This document shows positions 44,044 to 53,213 of a DNA stretch of 64,000 nt, one piece after another (position 1 is the stretch's first letter; each line of letters opens with the position of its first letter). The notes beneath the pieces were generated by a model. That model made no database searches. It saw only the letters and a program-made list of their open reading frames with translations, and was not told the DNA's origin. The stretch lies in assembly GCA_944391815.1 (NCBI GenBank), contig CALXUV010000022.1, positions 1-64,000 on the forward strand, read 5' to 3'. The position numbers and the translations under genes are program-made. The stretch is from an uncultured Clostridia bacterium (GTDB taxonomy: Bacteria > Bacillota > Clostridia > Oscillospirales > CAG-272).

Positions 44044-46263
44044 ATGAAAAAATCAGGAATGAAGTTGATAGTAGGATTTCTGATGTGCGCGATGACGCTG
44101 CTGATGACCGTTCTTCCGGCATTCGCGACGGCGTATTCAACATATACATATTCGATAGACGGAACACAGCTTGCTTCGCCTAACGCATATGAGCCGCAGA
44201 AACTGTACGATTCGGTAAATACCAAAATCTACGAGAAAACAGGCTATAACATCACAGACCCCCGTGATCTGGTTGTCGACCCGGACGGAAACATATACAT
44301 AGTTGATTCCGCGCCGATACCGGATGATCAGGGAAACCCGACATCACAGAAAATATACAGAATAATAGTTCTTGACCCGTACTTTCAGTTTATGTATCAG
44401 ATAACAGAGTTCAAGAGCGAATCCGGAGCACTGAATACTTTCAATAACCCCGGCGGACTCTGTGTAACAGATGAAAAGATCTATGTTGCAGATACAGATA
44501 ACAAGAGAATAGTAGTTTTCAACAGACTTGACGGCGGAAGAACACAGCCGACTTTCCATAAAATACTTCCGCAGCCGCAGGCAGATGTTTTTACTGCAGA
44601 AGCGCAGTATAAACCTGTAGCGGTAGCTTCGGATGATACTCATATATATGTTGTTTCTTCAACCACGTATATGGGAATTATTTCGATGGATATGGACGGC
44701 AATTTCCAGGGATTTATCGGAGCCCAGAAGGTTTCCGTTAACGCACTGGCAATATTCTTCAGACTTTTCCAGACGGATGAGCAGAGAGCGCAGTCAACGA
44801 AATACGTATCAACCGAGTATAACAACATAGTTATGGATGATTCGGGTTTCATATACGTAACCACATCTTCTCTTGATGCCGGAAAGCAACAGGAGGCAAT
44901 AGAAGACAAGTCAACCAGCGCAGAGTATGCACCGGTAAAGAAACTGAACACAAACGGCGAAGATATTCTTAACAGAACCGGATTTTATCCCCCGTCAGGA
45001 GAAGTTCTTGTTTCGAACGTCTCAAGAAACAATGAACCGACAGGTGCGTCAAGAATCATCGACGTGGCTATCGGTCCTGAGGGAACATGGTCGATAATCG
45101 ACGAAAAGCGCCAGAGAGTGTTTACCTATGACAAAAACGGTAATCTTCTGTTTGCGTTCGGAGATAAAGGAAAACAGCTCGGAAACCTCGAAGACATAGA
45201 GGCGGTAGCTTATCAGAACTTCAATGGTGAGAACAACATGGTAATCCTCGACAAAAGAACATGTTCTCTTACAACGTACACAAGAACTGAATACGGAGAT
45301 CTTCTGATAACCGCGCTTAAGCACGACAATGAGCAGAAGTATGACCTTGCGATAGAAGACTACGACAACATACTCCAGAGAAATATCAACTTTGACGTTG
45401 CGTACATAGGCAAAGCCAAATCGCTGTACCGTAGCGGAGACTATAACGGCGCAATGGAGCAGTATTCCTTTGCATACAATACCGAAGGATATTCTCAGGC
45501 TTTCAGAATGTTCAGAAAAGACTGGGTTTCAAAGTACATCTGGGTAGTTCCGATAGTAGTTGTTGCGGTTGTTGCCGGTCTTTACTTCTTCTTCAAAAAA
45601 GCGGCGAAGGTCAACGCAAAAACAGCCGTTACGTCCGGAAAGAGAACTTTCGGTCAGGAGCTGATGTTTGCTTTCCATCTTATGTTCCATCCGTTTGACG
45701 GATACTGGGATCTTAAGCATGAAAAACGCGGGTCGATGAGAGGCGCCTTGTTCTATATGGGCGTGGCGATACTTGTCTTCACGTATCAGAATGTGGGAAG
45801 ATCCTACATGTATAACCCGAGAGGAACCTATTCCAGCCTGCCGATACAGGTTGTGTCTGTGCTGATACCCGTGGCGCTTTGGGCTACCGCAAACTGGTGT
45901 CTTACGACTCTGTTCGAGGGTGAAGGAAGCATAAAAGACATAGTGATAGCGACAGGATATTCCCTTGCACCGCTTCCGTTCCTTATCATACCTGCAACGC
46001 TTCTTACACACATACTTTCTTCTTCGGAGTCCGGAATAATAACGCTTCTGACTTCGTTTGCGTTCGTGTGGGTAGGACTTCTGCTGTTCTTCGGAATAAT
46101 GGTAACACATGACTATTCTTTCATGAAGAATATACTCACAACGATAGGAACAATAGTCGGAATGGGATTCATCATGTTCATAATAATACTGTTCGCAACC
46201 CTGGTTTCAGATATGATAGGACTTGTAAGTAACATCATAACTGAAATCACATACAGGATGTAA
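44044..46263 (+). CDS. NHL-repeat/TPR protein with C-terminal YIP1 membrane domain
   Basis: This 739-residue protein has a Sec signal (MKKSGMKLIVGFLMCAMTLL, cleaved near AFATA). Residues about 60-410 are beta-propeller repeats of NHL type (DPRDLVVDPDGNIYIVDSA, NNPGGLCVTDEKIYVADTDN, GPEGTWSIIDEKRQRVFTYD). Residues 430-485 are TPR-like (YDLAIEDYDNILQRN, LYRSGDYNGAMEQYSFAY). One helix at about 500-520 and a five-helix YIP1-type domain at about 545-735 follow. The propeller would be outside and the YIP1 part in the membrane. The same architecture recurs in clostridial sugar operons, but its role is unknown; a glycan sensor or transporter accessory is inference. Confidence 0.82.
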   Translation: MKKSGMKLIVGFLMCAMTLLMTVLPAFATAYSTYTYSIDGTQLASPNAYEPQKLYDSVNTKIYEKTGYNITDPRDLVVDPDGNIYIVDSAPIPDDQGNPTSQKIYRIIVLDPYFQFMYQITEFKSESGALNTFNNPGGLCVTDEKIYVADTDNKRIVVFNRLDGGRTQPTFHKILPQPQADVFTAEAQYKPVAVASDDTHIYVVSSTTYMGIISMDMDGNFQGFIGAQKVSVNALAIFFRLFQTDEQRAQSTKYVSTEYNNIVMDDSGFIYVTTSSLDAGKQQEAIEDKSTSAEYAPVKKLNTNGEDILNRTGFYPPSGEVLVSNVSRNNEPTGASRIIDVAIGPEGTWSIIDEKRQRVFTYDKNGNLLFAFGDKGKQLGNLEDIEAVAYQNFNGENNMVILDKRTCSLTTYTRTEYGDLLITALKHDNEQKYDLAIEDYDNILQRNINFDVAYIGKAKSLYRSGDYNGAMEQYSFAYNTEGYSQAFRMFRKDWVSKYIWVVPIVVVAVVAGLYFFFKKAAKVNAKTAVTSGKRTFGQELMFAFHLMFHPFDGYWDLKHEKRGSMRGALFYMGVAILVFTYQNVGRSYMYNPRGTYSSLPIQVVSVLIPVALWATANWCLTTLFEGEGSIKDIVIATGYSLAPLPFLIIPATLLTHILSSSESGIITLLTSFAFVWVGLLLFFGIMVTHDYSFMKNILTTIGTIVGMGFIMFIIILFATLVSDMIGLVSNIITEITYRM

Positions 46264-46272
46264 GGAGGAAAA

Positions 46273-49200
46273 ATGGCAATGCAAAACAGCGCAAAAAAAG
46301 TTATAACCAAAACACTGTCTGGCTTCCTTGCATTCATGACAATAATAACGCTGCTGGCATCGCTGTCCATGCTGCCGGTTTTTGCGGCAGACGAAGAGAC
46401 AGAGGAAACGGAAAGAGCGTTTGAAGACATTTATACCGATTTCTATCTGAATCCGTATTACGACGGAGAAAAAGACGGTCTTGAAAATCCTGATTTCACT
46501 ACACAGGAAAAAAGGCTCGCCGCTATGACGCTTCAGTATACAAAAGGAGATTTTCAGCTGTATATTGACCCGATAACCGGAGAGGTAGCGATAAAAGATA
46601 CTACTACCGGTGACATTCTGTTCACCAATCCGTATGATCTTGCTGAGATACCGCTGTCCGGCGACGCCGGCACGAGAACGATTTCCCAGATAACAAAGAA
46701 GAGACTTCTCAGCCAGGTTTCAATATCGTATACAGATAACGATGTTGTAAAGAGCTACAACTCTTTTACCGATGCGGCTCTTATGCAGCAGATCGATATC
46801 AAAAAACTCAAAGGCGGTGTGCGTGTTGAGTACTCAATAGGTGAAGAGGAGTCGAGAACCCTTGTACCGAGAAGAATAAGTGTAGACAGATACGAGGAAA
46901 TGATAATCGACCAGCTGGAAGAAAATCTTCCGAACGGAAAACTGAACAACATTTACCTCAGAGTAACAGCTTGGTATATCCTCAAGGATCCTTCAAGAGT
47001 AACAGGCGAAACACTTGAACAGATGTATATCGACTATCCCATAACCAAAGAGATGCCTATCTACATCTTCGCTGAAGACGCAAAACCGAGAGAAATCAAG
47101 GTTGTTGAAGGTTTTATCAAGACTTACTGCCCTGAATACACCTTCGAGGAAATGGACAAAGACCACAGAGAAACCGGATATGAGTCGAAAGACAAAGCTC
47201 CTGCAAACTTCAAAATGGCACTGGAGTATTACCTGAGCGATTCGGGAGTGGAAGTCAGATTCCCGGCAAACGGTCTGACATTCGATGAAAGTAACTACCA
47301 GCTTTCCAATATTGATATCCTTCAGTACATGGGAGCCGGTTCGAACGACTACAAGGGCTACACGTTTGTCCCAGACGGATCCGGAACGCTGATAAGATTT
47401 GAAGATGTAAGCAAAACTTTTGAGCTTACCGGAAAAGTATACGGACAGGACTACGCTTACCAGGAAATCGGTAACGCAAACCAGGAAATATTCAGAATGC
47501 CTGTTTTCGGAGTAGTCGTTTCCAATGAAAAACAGGAGAATTCAAAGTACGGCGACTACTATTATCAGATAAAAGACTCTGAAGGAAATGTAATCGAGGA
47601 AATAAAGAAAGAGCCGAAGAAATATTCCACCGGATATTTTGCAGTAGTTACCGAAGGTGACGCTTTGACTAACATTACATCGTCTCACGGAGGAAACCAG
47701 GAACACTACTTCAATTCAGTGTACTGCTCGTTTAACCCTCGTCCGAAAGACTCTTATAACCTTGCTGAAGCGATTTCGATAGGTTCGAATACAAAGTACA
47801 CAGTTGTATCGGAAAGAAAATACACCGGTTCTTTCAGAATCAATTACATAATGCTGACTGACCCTGATAATACCGAGGGAAGAAATCCCGACAGAACCTA
47901 CTATGAAGCGTCATACGTCGGAATGGCAAAAGCTTACAGAGACTACCTTGAAAAGACGGGAACCATTACCAGACTGACAGCAGAAGGTGTACAGGAAAAC
48001 ATACCGCTTTTCCTTGAAGTTTTCGGAGTAACCGAAACGGATGAGACAATTCTCAGTATACCGATAACGGTAAAGAAAGCGCTTACTTCTTTTGAAAACC
48101 TCAAAACAATGGTTTCAGAGCTGAAAGCGGGAAATATCAGCAACCTTAATTTCAGACTGACAGGATTTACAAACGGAGGCATGGTTCCGACAGTTCCGAC
48201 AAGCGTAAAATATGAAAGCGTTGTCGGAAAGAACAGCGGATTCAGAGACTTCCTTGACTATGCAGTAACAGAAGGTATCGGAGTGTATCCGGAGTTTGAC
48301 TTTGCCTACATGATGGATACGGCAATGTTCGACGGATTCTCCTACCGCAGAGACGCAGTAAAGACGATAGATAACCGTTACATTACGAAGAGAGAGTACG
48401 ATGCCGTTCTTCAGACCTTCGTTACAAGCGGTAAGATCTGTATTTCTCCCTGTGTTTACAGCAGTTTCTTTGAAAAATTCAATAAGTCGTTTACCAAAAT
48501 TCTCGAGGACAGAAAGACAGATATATCGCTTAGTACCCTCGGTTCGGATCTTAACTCAGACTTTGATGATGACGATCCGTACAACAGAGAGGACGCCAAA
48601 AACTTCACGACTGAGATGCTTAAACAGTTTAAGGTAAATGAAAGTTACGGCAAGATAATGATCGATTCAGGTAACGCATATTCAATACCGTATGCTTCGG
48701 TAGTGCTGAATGCGCCGCTTGACTCAAGCCGTTATCTGAATACAAGCGAAGCGGTCCCGTTCTTCGGAATGGTATATCACGGATACCTTGTGTTTGCGGG
48801 TAAGCCCACAAATATGGCGGGAGATATCAAGTATGAGACGCTTAAAATAATCGAGAACGGCGCAACACTGTTCATGATGCTCTCATATCAGAATGTTGAG
48901 ATACTCAAAGAGGATCCGACTCTTTCGAAATATTACGCAATATCATACGAAATATGGAAGGATACTCTGCTCTCAAAATATGACGAGAACGGAAATCTTG
49001 TTTCTCTCGGACTTTACGACAAAATCAACAATGCGCTGAAAGATGTTCAGACGTCCCTGATAAACGACCACAGATATCTTGAGTGTGTTCGTCAGTTTAC
49101 AGAACAGGAAAGACAGAATATACTTGAGGACGCAACAGCAAAATACAATGCTGAATACGCCATTTTCGATGCAGATTATCAGAAATATGTAAGTCTTATT

Positions 49201-49722
49201 CAGTTGCATGAAAGATTGATAGCTGAATACGCTTTGAAGCTCGAACAGGCAGGAGTTAATGACAACAGTGCTGATATAACATGGCTCAGCGAAGAAGAAA
49301 AGGCAGCAATAGTAGCTCTGGGTAACGGGGCAGTTCTCGATGAAATAATCAGATACTATACAGAGCAGGCAGACGTAGCCAATATCGCAAAGTATACCGA
49401 ACTTAAAAATCAGTATACAACGATAATGGCAGACAGAGATGCACTTCTCAGCTCTTACGGAGTAACTGATAAGACAGCACTTGAAACTCAGAGAGACGCA
49501 ATAAAAGTCAATATGGATGCACTTGATCTCAACGACTTCATAAAAGTCGAAGAAGATGCAATTGACAGAGACATAGATGACGGAAGCGTTGTTTATGTTG
49601 AGTACGATAACGGACATTGGTTCATACTTAACTACAACAACTTTGTGGTTGACGTAGAGATGGACGGTCGTGTAATAACAATACAGCCCAAGGAATTTTA
49701 TGATTCCAAGGCTGGAGCCTGA
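46273..49722 (+). CDS. Exported DUF5696-type protein
   Basis: This 1149-residue protein has a Sec signal (cleavage near PVFA-ADEE). Its body matches what I recall of DUF5696 proteins, which accompany YIP1 and sugar-permease genes in Clostridia: early beta strands (YTKGDFQLYIDPITGEVAIKD), then a probable barrel domain with FVPDGSGTLIRFED, YEASYVGMAKAYRDYLEKTG and PEFDFAYMMDTAMFDGFSY. Residues about 900-1110 are coiled-coil-rich. The barrel and cues resemble glycoside hydrolases, but catalytic acids cannot be named. It sits between the two permease pairs. Glycan processing at the cell surface is inference. Confidence 0.75.
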   Translation: MAMQNSAKKVITKTLSGFLAFMTIITLLASLSMLPVFAADEETEETERAFEDIYTDFYLNPYYDGEKDGLENPDFTTQEKRLAAMTLQYTKGDFQLYIDPITGEVAIKDTTTGDILFTNPYDLAEIPLSGDAGTRTISQITKKRLLSQVSISYTDNDVVKSYNSFTDAALMQQIDIKKLKGGVRVEYSIGEEESRTLVPRRISVDRYEEMIIDQLEENLPNGKLNNIYLRVTAWYILKDPSRVTGETLEQMYIDYPITKEMPIYIFAEDAKPREIKVVEGFIKTYCPEYTFEEMDKDHRETGYESKDKAPANFKMALEYYLSDSGVEVRFPANGLTFDESNYQLSNIDILQYMGAGSNDYKGYTFVPDGSGTLIRFEDVSKTFELTGKVYGQDYAYQEIGNANQEIFRMPVFGVVVSNEKQENSKYGDYYYQIKDSEGNVIEEIKKEPKKYSTGYFAVVTEGDALTNITSSHGGNQEHYFNSVYCSFNPRPKDSYNLAEAISIGSNTKYTVVSERKYTGSFRINYIMLTDPDNTEGRNPDRTYYEASYVGMAKAYRDYLEKTGTITRLTAEGVQENIPLFLEVFGVTETDETILSIPITVKKALTSFENLKTMVSELKAGNISNLNFRLTGFTNGGMVPTVPTSVKYESVVGKNSGFRDFLDYAVTEGIGVYPEFDFAYMMDTAMFDGFSYRRDAVKTIDNRYITKREYDAVLQTFVTSGKICISPCVYSSFFEKFNKSFTKILEDRKTDISLSTLGSDLNSDFDDDDPYNREDAKNFTTEMLKQFKVNESYGKIMIDSGNAYSIPYASVVLNAPLDSSRYLNTSEAVPFFGMVYHGYLVFAGKPTNMAGDIKYETLKIIENGATLFMMLSYQNVEILKEDPTLSKYYAISYEIWKDTLLSKYDENGNLVSLGLYDKINNALKDVQTSLINDHRYLECVRQFTEQERQNILEDATAKYNAEYAIFDADYQKYVSLIQLHERLIAEYALKLEQAGVNDNSADITWLSEEEKAAIVALGNGAVLDEIIRYYTEQADVANIAKYTELKNQYTTIMADRDALLSSYGVTDKTALETQRDAIKVNMDALDLNDFIKVEEDAIDRDIDDGSVVYVEYDNGHWFILNYNNFVVDVEMDGRVITIQPKEFYDSKAGA

Positions 49723-49742
49723 TGAAAGGGAGGTAAAACAAA

Positions 49743-50699
49743 ATGAGTACAAAAGCACCTAAACGCCGCAGGGCGGCCTCTCTGGATAAAAGAAAGGCAA
49801 GAGGCGGATATCTGTTCGTACTGCCGTTTATACTCGGACTGATACTTATATACTTTCCGGTAATAATCGATTCGTTCAGATACTCACTGTCTTCAATGAC
49901 ATTCGTCGGAGGAGGCGCCGGATTCAATGTAGAATTTGTCGGACTCGATAACTACCAGGAAGCATTGTTTGTCGATACCTCGTACGTTACAACGCTGATA
50001 AACGGAATTAAGAGTCTGGTAATAGACATCCCCGCAATAGTAATATTTTCACTGTTTATAGCCGTTATACTGAATCAGAAGGTTCTCGGAAGAGCGGTAT
50101 TCAGAACGATATTCTTCATACCGGTTATCTGTGCTACCGGAATCATGGGTTCAATAGCGGCGGCAACATCGTCGTATAACGACTATATTGCCGACCAGGG
50201 TCAGTCGATCAACACCGGAGCCCTTGACGACGGCGGATTCCAGATGAATGCGGAAAAGATAACCATGCTTTTCGAGAACATGAAGATCGGAACAGAGCTT
50301 GCTGATTTTGTTGTCGGAGCTGTTAACAGAATATCAGGAATAATAGAACGTTGCGGAGTACAGATGCTGATACTTCTTGCGGCACTTCAGTCGATATCTC
50401 CTTCGATATATGAGTCGTGCTCAATAGACGGCGCAACGACATGGGAAACATTCTGGAAGATAACACTTCCGATGATAAGCCCGATGATTTTGGTAAGTGC
50501 GGTTTATACGGTAATAGACTCATTTACGTCGGAATCAAATCAGGTTATGGCGTACATTAACAAGACATACAGCGAAGCAAACGGAAACACCAAATCCGCA
50601 GCTATGGCGTGGATGTATTTCGGAATAATCATACTGATAGTAATTGTTGTTGTAGCAGTAATGCAGGCATACGTGTTCTATCAGCGGCGCGATAACTGA
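49743..50699 (+). CDS. Sugar ABC transporter permease, MalF type, second pair
   Basis: This 318-residue permease has an EAA loop ESCSIDGATTWETFWKITLP (about residues 222-241). After an N-terminal basic stretch come six membrane segments. About 60 residues are inserted between helices around residues 140-205 (SYNDYIADQGQSINTGALDD onwards), a larger outside loop than in the first pair's subunit. It follows the DUF5696 gene by 20 bases (site GAAAGGGAGG). With the next gene it gives the operon a second complete channel. Confidence 0.88.
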   Translation: MSTKAPKRRRAASLDKRKARGGYLFVLPFILGLILIYFPVIIDSFRYSLSSMTFVGGGAGFNVEFVGLDNYQEALFVDTSYVTTLINGIKSLVIDIPAIVIFSLFIAVILNQKVLGRAVFRTIFFIPVICATGIMGSIAAATSSYNDYIADQGQSINTGALDDGGFQMNAEKITMLFENMKIGTELADFVVGAVNRISGIIERCGVQMLILLAALQSISPSIYESCSIDGATTWETFWKITLPMISPMILVSAVYTVIDSFTSESNQVMAYINKTYSEANGNTKSAAMAWMYFGIIILIVIVVVAVMQAYVFYQRRDN

Positions 50700-50718
50700 G
50701 AAAGGGGGGACATAGAAA

Positions 50719-51801
50719 ATGGATAATCAGGCAAACGCTCCTAAGGTATTAAAGGAGACAAAAAACAAAATTACCGTTGATTTCGAAAGAACGTCCCTCA
50801 AGGAAAGACTGAAGCTGAAATATCTGAATATGTCATATCTGGCAATGCTGATATGGAGATTTTTCAGATTTCTGCTTCTGATGGGAGTATCATACGTCAT
50901 TCTCTATCCGTTCTTTTCAAAGATAACTTCTTCTTTTATGAGTGCGGAGGACTTCGTTGACGTTACGGTAAAACTCATACCGAAATATCCGACGCTGGAC
51001 ACTTATAAGGCTATAATAGTGGACCTCAGCTACTTCAAGGCACTTTTCAACACGGCACTGCTTTCACTCGTTTCAGCAGTTTTGCAGACATTTATATGCT
51101 GCATAATCGGATACGGATTTGCAAAGTTCAAATTCCGCGGTTCCAAACTGCTGTTTGCGTGCGTACTTCTCACAATGATAGTACCGCACTCTACGATTAA
51201 GCTTTCGCTTTACATGAAGTTCAAGTACTTTGATGTGCTTTGGATCACGAAATTGTTGGGAGGCGGAGTATTCCCGTGGCTTGACATTATACCGAATGCG
51301 GAAACGGGAATGTTCGTAAACGGAACTTCACTTGACCTTACCAATACACTTTGGCCGCTTGCAATACTGTCACTGGGCGGACTGGCGTTCAAGAACGGAC
51401 TTTACATATTCATGATGCGTCAGTTCTTCAGAGGCGTACCGGATGAGCTTGAAGAATCTGCATACATAGACGGTTACGGAATAATGAAGACCTTCTTCCT
51501 GATAGTTATACCGCTGTCTGTACCGATGATGATAACAGTGTTCCTGTTTGCATTCTCATGGCAGTGGACAGACGAATTCTATACGGGACTGTTCTTCAAC
51601 AAGACCAAGATGTATCTGCTTCCGCACCTTGTCGGACAGGTACCGAGATCGCTTGATACTCAGTATGCAGGTCAGTCGCTGTTCGAAGCTGCGATTCAGA
51701 ATACCATCGGACTTATGATAATAGCTCCGATACTTGTAGTTTATCTCTTCTGTCAGAGATATCTGGTTGAAGGAATAGAGCGTTCAGGTCTGGTAGGCTG
51801 A
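50719..51801 (+). CDS. Sugar ABC transporter permease, MalG type, second pair
   Basis: This 360-residue permease has an N-terminal cytoplasmic extension of about 50 charged residues (KETKNKITVDFERTSLKERL), then six membrane segments and an EAA loop EESAYIDGYGIMKTFFLIVI (about residues 250-269). It is longer than the usual 280-300 residues and is last in the operon. A strong AAAGGGGGG site precedes it. No ATPase gene follows; a shared MsmX/UgpC-type ATPase elsewhere would be needed, as is common in Bacillota. Confidence 0.88.
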   Translation: MDNQANAPKVLKETKNKITVDFERTSLKERLKLKYLNMSYLAMLIWRFFRFLLLMGVSYVILYPFFSKITSSFMSAEDFVDVTVKLIPKYPTLDTYKAIIVDLSYFKALFNTALLSLVSAVLQTFICCIIGYGFAKFKFRGSKLLFACVLLTMIVPHSTIKLSLYMKFKYFDVLWITKLLGGGVFPWLDIIPNAETGMFVNGTSLDLTNTLWPLAILSLGGLAFKNGLYIFMMRQFFRGVPDELEESAYIDGYGIMKTFFLIVIPLSVPMMITVFLFAFSWQWTDEFYTGLFFNKTKMYLLPHLVGQVPRSLDTQYAGQSLFEAAIQNTIGLMIIAPILVVYLFCQRYLVEGIERSGLVG

Positions 51802-51830
51802 TCGGTCAAGAACATAAGAAAAAATATAAT

Positions 51831-51868
51831 AAGTCGCAGTACCTTTACGGGTTCTGCGACTTTTTTTG
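51831..51868 (+). terminator. Terminator of the sugar-import operon
   Basis: A 9-bp outer stem AAGTCGCAG/CTGCGACTT (51831-51839 with 51854-51862) with possible inner ACC/GGT pairs, followed by a run of T. Confidence 0.85.
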
Positions 51869-51965
51869 CGCCTTAATTTTTTTTATGCCATAATTTTTTA
51901 TGTCTTATTTTTTTATGCCTTATTTTTTTGTATTACTTTTTTGCCTTGATTTTTTTATGTATTAA
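51869..51965 (+). repeat. T-rich degenerate repeats
   Basis: Units like TTATTTTTTTATGCC recur about five times with a spacing of about 15-22 bases. The strand is almost free of G except in ATGCC or TTGCC. It directly follows the terminator. Confidence 0.55.
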
Positions 51966-52010
51966 AATATAAAATCTTTATAAATCGAAACGGTGAATAT
52001 ACGGACAAAG

Positions 52011-52170
52011 ATGAATACCCAATTGATTTATGAATACCCAATTGATTATGAATATCCGAATGATTATGAATATTCGAATGATTATGAATATTCGAATGAT
52101 TATTAATATCCGAACGAATATGAATATCCGAACGAATATGAATATCAGAATGAATATGAATATCCTGACA
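52011..52170 (+). repeat. 18-bp tandem repeat (about nine units)
   Basis: The unit ATGAATATCCGAATGATT repeats with an 18-base period from 52011 to about 52170, with one 19-base unit at the start and variants TTCGAATGATT and CCGAACGAAT. Because 18 is a multiple of three, one frame reads EYPNDY, EYSNDY, EYPNEY and so on, and continues for about 25 codons, but a TAA interrupts the sixth unit. It is more likely a minisatellite than a gene. Confidence 0.85.
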
Positions 52171-52378
52171 AAAAAGTGTTACCGGTAAAAAAAGTGAAAA
52201 ACAGTGAAAACAAGCAAGTGGTTAAAATTGCATTTTTAAAAATTACTGAAAAATAAAACAGCTCAACAAAGCCGGATTCTGAAACCGTTAAGTGAGTAAA
52301 AAGGGATTTGAAAAGTAAAAATGGAATTGAAAAGAAAAAAGGGGGACAAAATAAAAAAAATATAATCCGGAGGCTGTT

Positions 52379-53152
52379 ATGGAAAAAACAATAGTATGTG
52401 TTTACGGAAAAGGAAACAATGTTTCGGAAGTTTTCGCAAGACTCAGCTGTCTGCATAAAAGAAGCGAAGGCAAAAAATACATCTACTGTGCGGTAATAGA
52501 CCTGCCGGACTGGATATCTTACAGGAGCTCCGTTGACTTTGAGATAGAAGAAAAAGCCGGAAAATTTGCAAGATATTACGGCAAAAAGCTTGGGTACGGA
52601 TTTTTCTGTGCAGTCAGACAAAGGAGATACAGCATTTCCGGAAAAGAAAGGATTTACTGCTGTGAGGAAGGAAGTCTGGGGGCGATTAAAAGCCTCTGGC
52701 GTTTTGTTTGCGGGAGAAGAGACGAATTTTTTCCGGTTTACGGAAACGCTGATGAGGCGTTACTCAGACAAACCGAAAGAATTTATTATTCAGCGGTTTT
52801 CGGTGAAAGCGCAGAACAAACTTCTTTTGAGGAAATAATCGAACAAAGCGGTATAGATAAACTTGAAAGAGAATGCGGAAGCGGAGCGGTAATACCTTGC
52901 AGAACTGATACTGAAACGGTTGCAGACGGGGAAACAGTAAAGTACGAATTCCTTAAAAAAACTGAAAACAAACGAAAAGGACTTGAAATACTGTTCAGTC
53001 ACGCAGCGCTTGACAAACTGCTTTCAAGCGGGATAAGCGAAGGCGATATTGAAGTTAAAGAGTCGGAATGCGTGGCGACGGAAAGAGTGACAAAAAAAGT
53101 TTATTTGCCGAGAAAATGTCGATGTAAAGTTATTAAAAAATTTCCAAAATAA
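52379..53152 (+). CDS. Hypothetical protein, cysteine- and lysine-rich, family unknown
   Basis: This 257-residue protein has a strong start (CCGGAGG 7 bases before the ATG) and codon use like its neighbours, so it is a real gene. It has no signal peptide and no membrane segment. Residues 1-150 look alpha/beta (MEKTIVCVYGKGNNVSEVFA near the start). Many aromatic and Cys residues occur (IYCCEEG, RFVCGRRDEFF), and the C-terminus is strongly basic (YLPRKCRCKVIKKFPK). No known family was recognised. It lies alone between the repeat region and the yfmF operon, which has its own promoter. Confidence 0.65.
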   Translation: MEKTIVCVYGKGNNVSEVFARLSCLHKRSEGKKYIYCAVIDLPDWISYRSSVDFEIEEKAGKFARYYGKKLGYGFFCAVRQRRYSISGKERIYCCEEGSLGAIKSLWRFVCGRRDEFFPVYGNADEALLRQTERIYYSAVFGESAEQTSFEEIIEQSGIDKLERECGSGAVIPCRTDTETVADGETVKYEFLKKTENKRKGLEILFSHAALDKLLSSGISEGDIEVKESECVATERVTKKVYLPRKCRCKVIKKFPK

Positions 53153-53153
53153 C

Positions 53154-53183
53154 TTGAAATTACTAAACAAAGTGTGATATACT
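53154..53183 (+). promoter_or_regulatory. Sigma-A promoter of the yfmF-yfmH-lgt operon
   Basis: TTGAAA (53154-53159), 18-base spacer, TATACT (53178-53183). It starts right after the stop of the preceding gene and 31 bases before the yfmF start codon. Confidence 0.75.
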
Positions 53184-53213
53184 GAGAGCATTAAGAAAAA
53201 AGAGGGTGCAGCT

